A DNA stretch of 5,953 bases. It comes from Dehalococcoidia bacterium. Lineage in GTDB: Bacteria > Chloroflexota > Dehalococcoidia > Dehalococcoidales > W693. The position numbers and the translations under genes are program-made. The DNA is taken from positions 1 through 5,953 of the forward strand of contig DAOUSH010000029.1 of NCBI GenBank assembly GCA_030627335.1, in the 5' to 3' direction. Numbering within the stretch: position 1 is the first letter of the stretch; the number at the start of each line of letters is the position of its first letter. Positions 1 through 4,969 of the stretch are shown here, in pieces. The notes beneath the pieces are model-generated. The model ran no database searches. It was given only the letters and a program-made list of their open reading frames with translations, and was not told the DNA's origin.

Positions 1-31
1 CAAACACCACATTATCAATAAGCCTTGTCTA
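1..31 (-). other. in-frame continuation of panC past an amber codon
   Basis: Read on the minus strand in the panC frame, this stretch gives TAG (31-29) and then Thr-Arg-Leu-Ile-Asp-Asn-Val-Val-Phe to the edge. PanC proteins normally carry IG-x-TRLIDN here, with x variable and often Lys, so TAG occupies exactly one residue position and the frame is otherwise intact. AAG, CAG or GAG would each become TAG by one base change. The sequence beyond the window is needed to see the true end of the gene. Confidence 0.85.
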
Positions 32-829
32 GCCAATCTTTACCGCCAGCGAGACCAGCGCCGGTGGTCGGACTTCTTTTAATTCCTCAAGAGTTTCGTT
101 ATCGGTAATGGAGATGTAGTCAATAGTTGCCAGTGGCTCTTTGCCGATGAGCTTTACCATCTCGTTGCGCAGTTTTTCGGCGTCTTTATCACCCTGTGAC
201 CACAGACCCTGCTCCAGCATCAGTGCCCGGTATAATACGAGCGCCGCCTGTCTTTCATCGGCGCTGAGGTAGCTGTTGCGGCTGCTCATTGCCAGCCCGT
301 CCTGCTGGCGTACAGTGGGCAGGGTAATCACTTCAAGGTTCATATTGAGGTCGGCGACCATCTTCTTTATTACGATTGCCTGCTGGGCGTCCTTCTGTCC
401 GAAGTAGGCTCTAGCCGGCTGGACGATGTTGAACAGCTTGGCGACCACCATGGTGACACCGGCAAAGTGCCCCGGACGGGAAGCCCCTTCCAGCCGGCGG
501 GTCAACTTGTCAACCTCCACGCGGCTGTCGAAGCGGGGCGGGTACATCTCATCTACTGAGGGTGCAAAGACAGCATCAACGCCCTCTTTGCACAGCAGGG
601 AAATGTCACCCTCCAGGTCGCGGGGGTATCTATCCAGGTCATCGCTGGGGGTGAACTGGGTGGGGTTGACGAAGATGCTGACCACCACCGAGGCATTATC
701 GGTTCTTGCTTGGCGGACGAGGGATAGATGTCCTTCGTGAAGGTAGCCCAGGGTAGGCACAAAGCCGAGCGGCTCGGGGAGCGATGCCCTGATGAACCTC
801 ATTTCGGCGATGGTCTTAACGATTTTCAT
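29..829 (-). CDS. panC: pantothenate synthetase (pantoate--beta-alanine ligase), C-terminus cut by an in-frame amber codon
   Basis: Catalyses the ATP-dependent condensation of pantoate with beta-alanine through a pantoyl-adenylate, the last step to pantothenate; cytosolic. The 266 residues show the family signatures in order: PTLGYLHEGH (25-34, HIGH-type nucleotide-binding motif, with Leu where Met is more usual), VSIFVNPTQF (50-59), RPGHFAGV (118-125), YFGQKDAQQ (142-150) and the KMSKS-equivalent MSSRN (181-185). It is the last gene of the pan cassette, 11 bp after panB. No Shine-Dalgarno is visible before its ATG, so translation may depend on coupling to panB. The frame stops at TAG (29-31) straight after VKIG, but downstream codons in the same frame read TRLIDNVVF to the window edge. 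That is the family's conserved C-terminal strand, so the intact gene should extend beyond this window and be roughly 280 residues. The product is therefore truncated, or the TAG is an error or is read through. Family assignment is certain; functional status is not. Confidence 0.93.
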   Translation of the reverse strand: MKIVKTIAEMRFIRASLPEPLGFVPTLGYLHEGHLSLVRQARTDNASVVVSIFVNPTQFTPSDDLDRYPRDLEGDISLLCKEGVDAVFAPSVDEMYPPRFDSRVEVDKLTRRLEGASRPGHFAGVTMVVAKLFNIVQPARAYFGQKDAQQAIVIKKMVADLNMNLEVITLPTVRQQDGLAMSSRNSYLSADERQAALVLYRALMLEQGLWSQGDKDAEKLRNEMVKLIGKEPLATIDYISITDNETLEELKEVRPPALVSLAVKIG

Positions 830-840
830 AGAAATACTGT

Positions 841-1665
841 CTAAAGTTCAGCAAGAATGCTTTCGTCCATTGAGAAGCTCTGTGCTTCGGTGGGGAAGCT
901 GCCGTTTTTAACCTCGTCACTGTATTCGACTATGACTTTTGACATAACGTCAGCCAGTTTAGCATACTGTTTAGCGTGTTTGGGAACGAAGTCGGTAAAA
1001 AGCCCCAGCATATCGCTTATAACCTGAACCTGCCCGTCACAGCCGGCACCGGCGCCGATGCCTATCGTGGGAATGCTTATCTTCTGGCTGATAAGGCTTG
1101 CCAGCGGTGTGGGTATAGTCTCCAATACAACGGCAAAAGCTCCGGCTTCTTCAAGCGCCCGGGCATCTTCCAGGAGTTTTTTTGCTGCCTCCAGGCTTTT
1201 GCCCTGTATCTTAAAACCGCCGAGTTGGTGGATGGACTGGGGGGTGAGGCCGATGTGTCCCATAACCGGTATGCCGCAGTTGACAATAGCTGCTACCTTA
1301 TCGGTAACATTGACACCGCCCTCCAGCTTTACCGCCTGGGCACTGCCTTCCTGGATAAAGCGGGCGGCGTTGCGCAAAGCATCCTCGATGCTGATATGAT
1401 AGGTCATAAAGGGCATATCGCCGATAACCAGGGCGCTCTTTACACCCCTGGCGACAGCCCTGGTATGGTGCAGCATCTCCTTCATCGTTACCGGTATGGT
1501 GGAATCGTAGCCCAGCACCACCATCCCCAGGCTGTCACCGACCAGAATCAGGGGTATGCCCGCCTCGTCAATTATTCTGGCAGTGGTGTAGTCGTAGGCG
1601 GTGAGCATGACGATTTTGTCACCCTTTTGCTTCATTTCTTTTATCTGATTGATATTAACACGCAT
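841..1665 (-). CDS. panB: 3-methyl-2-oxobutanoate hydroxymethyltransferase (ketopantoate hydroxymethyltransferase)
   Basis: Transfers the hydroxymethyl group of 5,10-methylene-tetrahydrofolate to alpha-ketoisovalerate to make ketopantoate, the committed step of the pantoate branch; a Mg-dependent cytosolic (beta/alpha)8 barrel. At 274 residues it has the normal length. Visible signatures are MLTAYDY (20-26), VGDSLGM (42-48) with metal ligand D44, IGDMPF (81-86) with D83, AVKLEGG (111-117) with K113 and E115, GHIGLTPQ (136-143), LETIP (181-185) with the presumed catalytic E182, and TIGIGAGAGCDGQ further on. The ATG has a good ribosome binding site, AGGAG with a 6-nt spacer. The panD stop TAA overlaps that site (TAAGGAG), so panD and panB translation are tightly linked. 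It stops with TAG. No missing active-site residue was noticed. Confidence 0.97.
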   Translation of the reverse strand: MRVNINQIKEMKQKGDKIVMLTAYDYTTARIIDEAGIPLILVGDSLGMVVLGYDSTIPVTMKEMLHHTRAVARGVKSALVIGDMPFMTYHISIEDALRNAARFIQEGSAQAVKLEGGVNVTDKVAAIVNCGIPVMGHIGLTPQSIHQLGGFKIQGKSLEAAKKLLEDARALEEAGAFAVVLETIPTPLASLISQKISIPTIGIGAGAGCDGQVQVISDMLGLFTDFVPKHAKQYAKLADVMSKVIVEYSDEVKNGSFPTEAQSFSMDESILAEL

Positions 1666-1675
1666 TAGAGTCTCC

Positions 1676-2053
1676 TTAAAAAGGGAATGTGTCTATAGCC
1701 CGCCTGGTTTCGACAATCCTGTTCTGGCTGTTGACATAAACCAGTCTGGGTAAAAAGTTAATAGCCTCGCTATCTTCCACCTGGCAGTAGGCGAGGATGA
1801 TAACGATGTCACCCTTCTTTGCCAGACGGGCGGCGGCGCCGTTGAGGCAGACCTGCCCGCTTTCCCTCTTGCCCTCGACGGCATAGGTGGTGAAGCGAGC
1901 GCCGTTGTTTATATTCAGCACCTGCACCTGCTCGTAGGGGAGGACATCAGCCTCCGCCATCAGTCTCTTGTCGATGGTAATACTGCCCTCGTAATCGAGA
2001 TTGAGGCTGGTGACACGGGCACGGTGGATTTTACTCTTAAGCATTGTCCTCAT
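1676..2053 (-). CDS. panD: aspartate 1-decarboxylase proenzyme
   Basis: Decarboxylates L-aspartate to beta-alanine, the second substrate of PanC. The family is made as a proenzyme that cleaves itself at Gly-Ser to give a beta chain and an alpha chain with an N-terminal pyruvoyl group. The 125 residues match the usual size (about 126). The cleavage site is YEGS with G23-S24, and counterparts of the E. coli active-site residues are present: K8, H10, R53 and Y57 in NNGARFTTY, and N71 in LNGAAA. The ATG at 2053 is preferred over an internal ATG three codons in, because AGGAG (2062-2066) lies 8 nt from the first but 17 nt from the second. It lies 20 bp after the panG-like gene and 10 bp before panB. 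Complete and apparently intact. Confidence 0.96.
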   Translation of the reverse strand: MRTMLKSKIHRARVTSLNLDYEGSITIDKRLMAEADVLPYEQVQVLNINNGARFTTYAVEGKRESGQVCLNGAAARLAKKGDIVIILAYCQVEDSEAINFLPRLVYVNSQNRIVETRRAIDTFPF

Positions 2054-2073
2054 ATATATATCTCCTGTTGGTA

Positions 2074-2931
2074 TTACTTGCTCAGCATAGCTCCGAGCTC
2101 TTTAGCCTGTTTATCGTTTATTTTCCCCTTTGCCCGGGCGATGGGGATGGTCTTAAGCCCCAGCTCCCGGTAGGTGGAAACCAGCTCCGGGGCGGCTTTT
2201 TGTAACGCGCTCAGGTGCTTCTTTATGGTACCGGCGTCGCCCCGGGCGATAGGTCCGGTAAGGCAATGCGGGATGCCGGTGGCATCAATATTATTGATTG
2301 TTCCCCGCAGCAGTGGCATTAGTGACCTGATAGCCTGCTCCTGGGGGATACCGAAGGTCTGCCACAGGTCGGTGGCTAGCTTGACCAGGGTAACCAGGTA
2401 GTTACAGGCGAAGACAGCCGCTGCATGGTAGACTACCCTATCGCCTGCTTTTATCTCCACGCAGTGTCCCTCCAGGGCGGTAGCCATGTCCTTGAGCATG
2501 CCCAGCAGGGGCTCATCAGCCTCGATGGCAAAGGTAGTTCCCGGTATGTTATACATTGCCTGCCGGGCAATGGCGAAGGTCTGCAGAGGGTGAAAGACGC
2601 CGACGAACGCCCCCGCTTTACTGGCTGGCTCTAGAATATCGGCTGAATCGGCGCCGCTGCAGTGGACCACGCTGTGCCCCGGATGCCACTCCACCTGAGC
2701 GGCAACAGAGGCAATAGCGTCGTCGGGGGTGGTGATAAAAATAAGCTCGGCATTATCAGCCACCTCCTGGTTATCACTGCAGGCGTGGCAGCCGTCTATC
2801 AGGCGTGCCAGCTTTTCAGTTGACTGGAAGCTGCGGCTGGATACGGCTATCACCGGATAGCCTTTGCCGCTCAGGCTGATAGCAAGAGCAGTGGCTACCG
2901 TTCCGGCACCGATGAAACCAATTAAGGGCAT
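2074..2931 (-). CDS. panG: Rossmann/DUF2520 oxidoreductase, probable PanG-type ketopantoate reductase
   Basis: Residue numbers use the ATG at 2931 (285 aa). An N-terminal Rossmann fold is evident: [10 protein letters not shown] (4-13, GxGxxA), SSRS (31-34) after strand 2, whose Arg suggests NADPH preference, TTPDDAI (67-73) and HCSG (90-93). The DUF2520 part follows, with FHPLQTF (113-119), [14 protein letters not shown] (166-179) with H169 and N177 as candidate catalytic or substrate residues, and LTGPIARGD (224-232). As the first gene of a panD-panB-panC cassette that has no panE or ilvC, it most likely reduces ketopantoate to pantoate. Known background: the alternative reductase PanG of Francisella tularensis has homologues in Enterococcus faecalis and Clostridium difficile. 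I believe that family is DUF2520, from memory. An alternative is an F420/NADP-dependent oxidoreductase with another substrate. A longer start at 2943 would add MEVC, but those codons contain the Shine-Dalgarno of the 2931 start. The family is sure; the exact activity is inferred. Confidence 0.8.
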   Translation of the reverse strand: MPLIGFIGAGTVATALAISLSGKGYPVIAVSSRSFQSTEKLARLIDGCHACSDNQEVADNAELIFITTPDDAIASVAAQVEWHPGHSVVHCSGADSADILEPASKAGAFVGVFHPLQTFAIARQAMYNIPGTTFAIEADEPLLGMLKDMATALEGHCVEIKAGDRVVYHAAAVFACNYLVTLVKLATDLWQTFGIPQEQAIRSLMPLLRGTINNIDATGIPHCLTGPIARGDAGTIKKHLSALQKAAPELVSTYRELGLKTIPIARAKGKINDKQAKELGAMLSK

Positions 2932-2941
2932 GCAAACCTCC
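2932..2941 (-). promoter_or_regulatory. ribosome binding site deciding the panG-like start
   Basis: Minus-strand GGAGG (2941-2937) lies 5 nt before the ATG at 2931, a near-ideal Shine-Dalgarno. It overlaps the competing upstream ATG (2943-2941), which itself has only a weak, distant AGAAGG that belongs to the terminator-like hairpin. This supports the shorter protein, whose first residues lead directly into the Rossmann beta strand. Confidence 0.75.
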
Positions 2942-2943
2942 AT

Positions 2944-2980
2944 AAAACTAAAAACCTTCTCCGATACAGCAGAGAAGGCT
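2944..2980 (-). terminator. intrinsic terminator-like hairpin (attenuator) before the pan cassette
   Basis: On the minus strand CCTTCTC (2978-2972) pairs perfectly with GAGAAGG (2961-2955) around a 10-nt loop. An A-U and a G-U pair can extend the base. It is followed at once by TTTTTAGTTTT (2954-2944), a U-tract in the transcript. The U-tract ends only 2 nt from the pan Shine-Dalgarno, so the hairpin lies inside the cassette leader. It could terminate surE read-through, attenuate the pan transcript, or both. The stem is only moderately GC-rich, so termination would be partial or conditional. Confidence 0.7.
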
Positions 2981-3082
2981 ATTAAAACTGCTGCCGTCTC
3001 GGTCGTGTCCGATCCAAGCGACCTGTACTTCTATATTGATAATTATCGGCTCACCGCATGTTGGGTCGGTGGCTTGGGATAC
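2944..3082 (-). ncRNA. structured 5' leader of the pan cassette, candidate pan RNA / attenuator
   Basis: About 139 nt of untranslated leader between the predicted start site and the panG-like ribosome binding site. It holds three hairpins in order. The first has GC plus CACCG (3073-3067) pairing with CGGTG and GC (3056-3049), with a single bulged A at 3051. The second is GGTCG (3023-3019) with CGACC (3005-3001). The third is the terminator-like stem. A CAGCAG (2993-2988) between the second and third can pair with CTGCTG (2972-2967) in the terminator, giving a mutually exclusive fold. Known background: a 'pan' RNA motif of stems with conserved bulged adenosines, often in tandem, lies upstream of pantothenate genes in Chloroflexi, Firmicutes and Deltaproteobacteria. 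The match to that family rests on position and general shape only. No T-box consensus and no credible leader peptide were seen (the one ATG gives ATG-CGG-TGA). Confidence 0.55.
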
Positions 3083-3088
3083 AGGCTA

Positions 3089-3117
3089 ATTTTAATGGCA
3101 TAGTGTCAATGTGTCAA
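3089..3117 (-). promoter_or_regulatory. sigma-70-type promoter of the pan cassette
   Basis: On the minus strand a perfect -35 box TTGACA (3117-3112) is followed after exactly 17 bp by TAAAAT (3094-3089), which matches five of six bases of the -10 consensus. Transcription should start near 3082-3080. The -35 box begins 4 bp after the surE stop codon, so the pan genes have their own promoter and need not be read from surE. A second TTGACA (3109-3104) lies inside the spacer, only 9 bp from the -10 box, and is probably not a -35 element. Confidence 0.8.
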
Positions 3118-3121
3118 CAAT

Positions 3122-3901
3122 CTATCTCTGGCAAAGCTCCTGGAACAGGTCAGAACACATATTATCGCTGATGGCTATTGGGGATTTCCGAAACAGGGTA
3201 GCGTGCAGGGGGGTAATGGAGATATAGCACTGCTCCAGCGCCCGGATGTCGGTGTTTTCATCCACATCAACGCTGAGCTTCTGGCGAAAAAGCCAGTAGT
3301 ATTCCCGCCTCCCATCGTGCCCCTCTTTTACAGTATCAATATGTGTCTTATGGGCGCGCTCGGTAACCTTTATGCCCTTAATCTCGGACAGGGGTAGGTC
3401 GGGAAGGTTGATATTAAGGAAGACGTCTGGTGGTAGAGCACGGCTATTGATTTTTTGAGCCAGCAGTGCGGTTAATCTGGCGGCGTTGCCCAGATAAGGG
3501 CTGTTGGCGGTAGCAATTGAGACGGCGATGGCAGGTATACCACGCAGGTAACCCTGTAAGGCGGCGCCTATCGTTCCCGAGATAAGGACGTCGTCGCCCA
3601 GATTGAGCCCCTTGTTTATGCCGGAGACGACCAAGTCTACCCTGCCGCTGACAAGCTTGCCCAGAGCCAGGATAACGCTATCGGAGGCAGTTCCCTCAAC
3701 CGAGTAGGCTCCCACATCCGAAACTACCGGATTTATCATCTGTACTCTTAACGGCTGGCGCAGGGTAACAGCGGTGCCGGTGGCGCTTTGCTCTCGGTCG
3801 GGGGCGACGACGACTACCTGGGCGATACTTTTTAGCTCCCTGACCTGTGCCCATAGCTCGTCGGAGGCTATGCCGTCATCATTGGTTATCAGTATCTTCA
3901 T
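3122..3901 (-). CDS. surE: 5'/3'-nucleotidase SurE
   Basis: Metal-dependent phosphatase acting on nucleoside 5'- and 3'-monophosphates and, in some members, short polyphosphate; cytosolic, linked in other bacteria to stress and stationary-phase survival. The 259 residues fit the family size. Signatures are the N-terminal ITNDDG (5-10) with metal ligands D8 and D9, APDREQSATG (33-42) with ligand S39, EGTASDSV (69-76), VSGINKGLNLGDDVLISGT (92-110) with ligand N96, NINLPDLP mid-protein, and CYISITPLHATLF near the end. All predicted metal ligands are present. The ATG has only a weak ribosome binding site (AAGAAG, about 6 nt away). It stops with TAG just before the pan promoter. It is transcribed in the same direction as the pan genes, but a promoter and a terminator-like leader separate it from them. 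I see no functional reason for the pairing. Confidence 0.96.
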   Translation of the reverse strand: MKILITNDDGIASDELWAQVRELKSIAQVVVVAPDREQSATGTAVTLRQPLRVQMINPVVSDVGAYSVEGTASDSVILALGKLVSGRVDLVVSGINKGLNLGDDVLISGTIGAALQGYLRGIPAIAVSIATANSPYLGNAARLTALLAQKINSRALPPDVFLNINLPDLPLSEIKGIKVTERAHKTHIDTVKEGHDGRREYYWLFRQKLSVDVDENTDIRALEQCYISITPLHATLFRKSPIAISDNMCSDLFQELCQR

Positions 3902-3926
3902 CGGGAACTTCTTTGCTCTGAATTGG

Positions 3927-3956
3927 AGTTTAACACGATATGGACAGACGCGACAA
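3927..3956 (-). promoter_or_regulatory. weak candidate promoter for surE
   Basis: On the minus strand TTGTCG (3956-3951) is followed after 18 bp by TAAACT (3932-3927), preceded by TGT, which fits an extended -10 element. Each hexamer matches the consensus in only four positions. It is the best candidate I found in the divergent region on this strand, and it would give a 5' leader of about 20 nt. Treat it as tentative. Confidence 0.3.
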
Positions 3957-3981
3957 ATAAGTGATAATTCTAACAGTCTGC

Positions 3982-4010
3982 TTGATGAGCCGGTGGCTAT
4001 GTGGTAGTAT
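3982..4010 (+). promoter_or_regulatory. metF: candidate extended -10 promoter for metF
   Basis: TTGATG (3982-3987) lies 17 bp upstream of TAGTAT (4005-4010), and TGG directly before the -10 hexamer makes an extended -10 element (TGn). Both hexamers match consensus in four of six positions. The start site would be near 4017, leaving a leader of about 44 nt that contains the inverted repeat at 4025-4038 and the Shine-Dalgarno. Confidence 0.45.
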
Positions 4011-4024
4011 GTCGAACCAGCTTG

Positions 4025-4038
4025 ATAATCTCGATTAT
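4025..4038. repeat. perfect inverted repeat in the metF leader, possible operator
   Basis: ATAATC (4025-4030) and GATTAT (4033-4038) are exact reverse complements separated by TC. The dyad sits just downstream of the predicted metF start site and about 10 bp before the Shine-Dalgarno, where a bound repressor could block transcription. It is too AT-rich and short to be a terminator. The regulator, if any, is unknown, and AT-rich dyads of this size also arise by chance. Confidence 0.35.
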
Positions 4039-4048
4039 ATATAAAAAT

Positions 4049-4054
4049 AGGAGG
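4049..4054 (+). promoter_or_regulatory. metF: strong ribosome binding site fixing the metF TTG start
   Basis: AGGAGG, a full Shine-Dalgarno core, lies 6 nt before TTG at 4061. An in-frame TAA (4058-4060) immediately precedes this TTG, so no earlier start is possible, and the first ATG in frame is deep inside the conserved domain. The TTG start is therefore well supported. Confidence 0.85.
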
Positions 4055-4060
4055 GCTTAA

Positions 4061-4933
4061 TTGGTAAGAAAGATATCGGATATACTGGCAGAGAAGGAGC
4101 TAACCTACTCGTTTGAGTTTTTCCCACCGAAGACGGAAAAAGGAGTGGAAAAGCTTTTTGAGGTTGCTGAAGCGTTCAAGAATTTGCAACCGGACTGGTT
4201 TACGGTGACCTATGGAGCCGGAGGCTCGACCAGGGAGCTTACCATGGAGCTTGTTGACCAGTTCCAGAAGCGTTTTAGTGTGCCGACAATGCACCATTTC
4301 ACCTGCGTAGGCCATAGCAAGGCTGAGCTGGCAAAGGTAATTGAAGAGATGAAGAGAAGGAACATTCGTAATATCCTGGCTCTGCGGGGCGACTCGCCGG
4401 CGGGTGTGGAGCACTGGGAACCGGCTCCTGACGGCCTGGAATATAGTTACCAGCTCGTCGAGTTGATAAGGACGCACGGCGATTTCTTCAGCATCGGCGT
4501 TGCCGGTTTCCCCGAAGGGCATATCGACTGTCCCGACAAGGAGACCGATTCGAGCCACCTGAAGATGAAGATAGATGCCGGCAGTGAATTCGTAATAACA
4601 CAGCTCTTCTTTGATAACAAAGACTATTTTGATTACATAAAGAGGGTAAGGGAAGTCGGCGTTGACGTTAAAATAATCCCCGGGATTCTGCCGATAACAG
4701 ATTACAAGAAGTTGATAAGGTTTTGTGAAGGGTGCGGTGCGACTATACCCCAGAGGGTGCACGATATCTTCCAGCCGATTGACGGCGATGAAGAGGCAAC
4801 CTATAAAGCCGGTGTTGAGTTCGTCGTCGAGCAGTGCAATGGCTTGCTTGACGGCGGAGCGCCAGGACTGCATTTCTATACACTGAACAAGCTGGAGCCA
4901 GTGAAGGAGATACTGAATAAAGTAAGGCGTTAG
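4061..4933 (+). CDS. metF: methylenetetrahydrofolate reductase
   Basis: FAD-dependent cytosolic (beta/alpha)8 barrel that reduces 5,10-methylene-THF to 5-methyl-THF, the methyl donor for methionine synthesis and, in acetogens, the methyl branch of the Wood-Ljungdahl pathway. The 290 residues are close to the E. coli enzyme. Signatures are YSFEFFPPKT (16-25) with catalytic E19, TVTYGAGGSTRE (48-59), HFTCVGHS (79-86), ILALRGDSP (105-113) with flavin-interacting D111, FSIGVAGFPEGH, KMKIDAGSEFVITQLFFDN and the C-terminal LHFYTLNK. The gene starts with TTG (read as Met) and ends with TAG, 34 bp before the probable queA start. No C-terminal SAM-binding regulatory domain of the eukaryotic kind is present, and no partner gene such as metV is visible nearby. 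The electron donor (NADH, ferredoxin or other) cannot be told from the sequence. Confidence 0.96.
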   Translation: MVRKISDILAEKELTYSFEFFPPKTEKGVEKLFEVAEAFKNLQPDWFTVTYGAGGSTRELTMELVDQFQKRFSVPTMHHFTCVGHSKAELAKVIEEMKRRNIRNILALRGDSPAGVEHWEPAPDGLEYSYQLVELIRTHGDFFSIGVAGFPEGHIDCPDKETDSSHLKMKIDAGSEFVITQLFFDNKDYFDYIKRVREVGVDVKIIPGILPITDYKKLIRFCEGCGATIPQRVHDIFQPIDGDEEATYKAGVEFVVEQCNGLLDGGAPGLHFYTLNKLEPVKEILNKVRR

Positions 4934-4937
4934 ATAT

Positions 4938-4969
4938 ACCGGGCAGGACTGTTATATAATAGTGCCGGT
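4938..4969 (+). promoter_or_regulatory. hairpin spanning the metF-queA gap and covering the queA start
   Basis: ACCGG (4938-4942) pairs with CCGGT (4965-4969), CA (4944-4945) with TG (4963-4964), and CTGTT (4949-4953) with AATAG (4958-4962) with one G-U pair, around an ATAT loop. That is 12 pairs, with a bulged G (4943) and a bulged GGA (4946-4948). Both candidate GTG starts of queA fall within the stem, and most of the only weak Shine-Dalgarno (AGGA, 4945-4948) is in the bulge. In a metF-queA transcript this could limit queA initiation. There is no U-tract, so it is not a standard terminator. Confidence 0.45.

Noticed and set aside
29..31. Genome-wide recoding of TAG (for example to pyrrolysine) as the reason for the panC amber codon
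   Set aside because: TAG ends panB, surE and metF at sensible family C-termini in this same window. Read-through of the metF TAG would run about 30 residues out of frame into queA, so TAG acts as a normal stop here.
976..1668. A 230-residue open frame on the plus strand opposite panB
   Set aside because: It lies almost exactly antisense to a fully conserved panB, shows no recognisable domain, and has the low-complexity look of an opposite-strand shadow. No plus-strand ribosome binding site or promoter was seen.
2929..2943. Longer start (MEVC extension) for the panG-like gene
   Set aside because: The extra codons are the Shine-Dalgarno of the internal ATG, the upstream ATG abuts the terminator U-tract, and the Rossmann strand begins directly after the internal Met.
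2944..3103. A T-box or amino-acid leader-peptide attenuator in the pan leader
   Set aside because: No T-box consensus (AGGGUGG-ACCGCG-like) is present on the minus strand. The only ATG in the leader (ATG-CGG-TGA) encodes two residues, so there is no run of regulatory codons.
3104..3109. Second TTGACA as an alternative -35 box
   Set aside because: It lies only 9 bp from the TAAAAT element, and no -10-like hexamer is found 16-18 bp downstream. It looks like a short TTGACAC direct repeat inside the real promoter spacer.
4100..4873. A 257-residue open frame on the minus strand opposite metF
   Set aside because: It is antisense to a metF with all its motifs intact, has no recognisable family features, and is best explained as a codon-bias shadow.
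4938..4969. Terminator for metF, or a preQ1 riboswitch for queA
   Set aside because: The hairpin has no following U-tract and is bulged, so it is not an intrinsic terminator. The sequence also lacks the A-rich tail and pseudoknot layout of preQ1 riboswitches.
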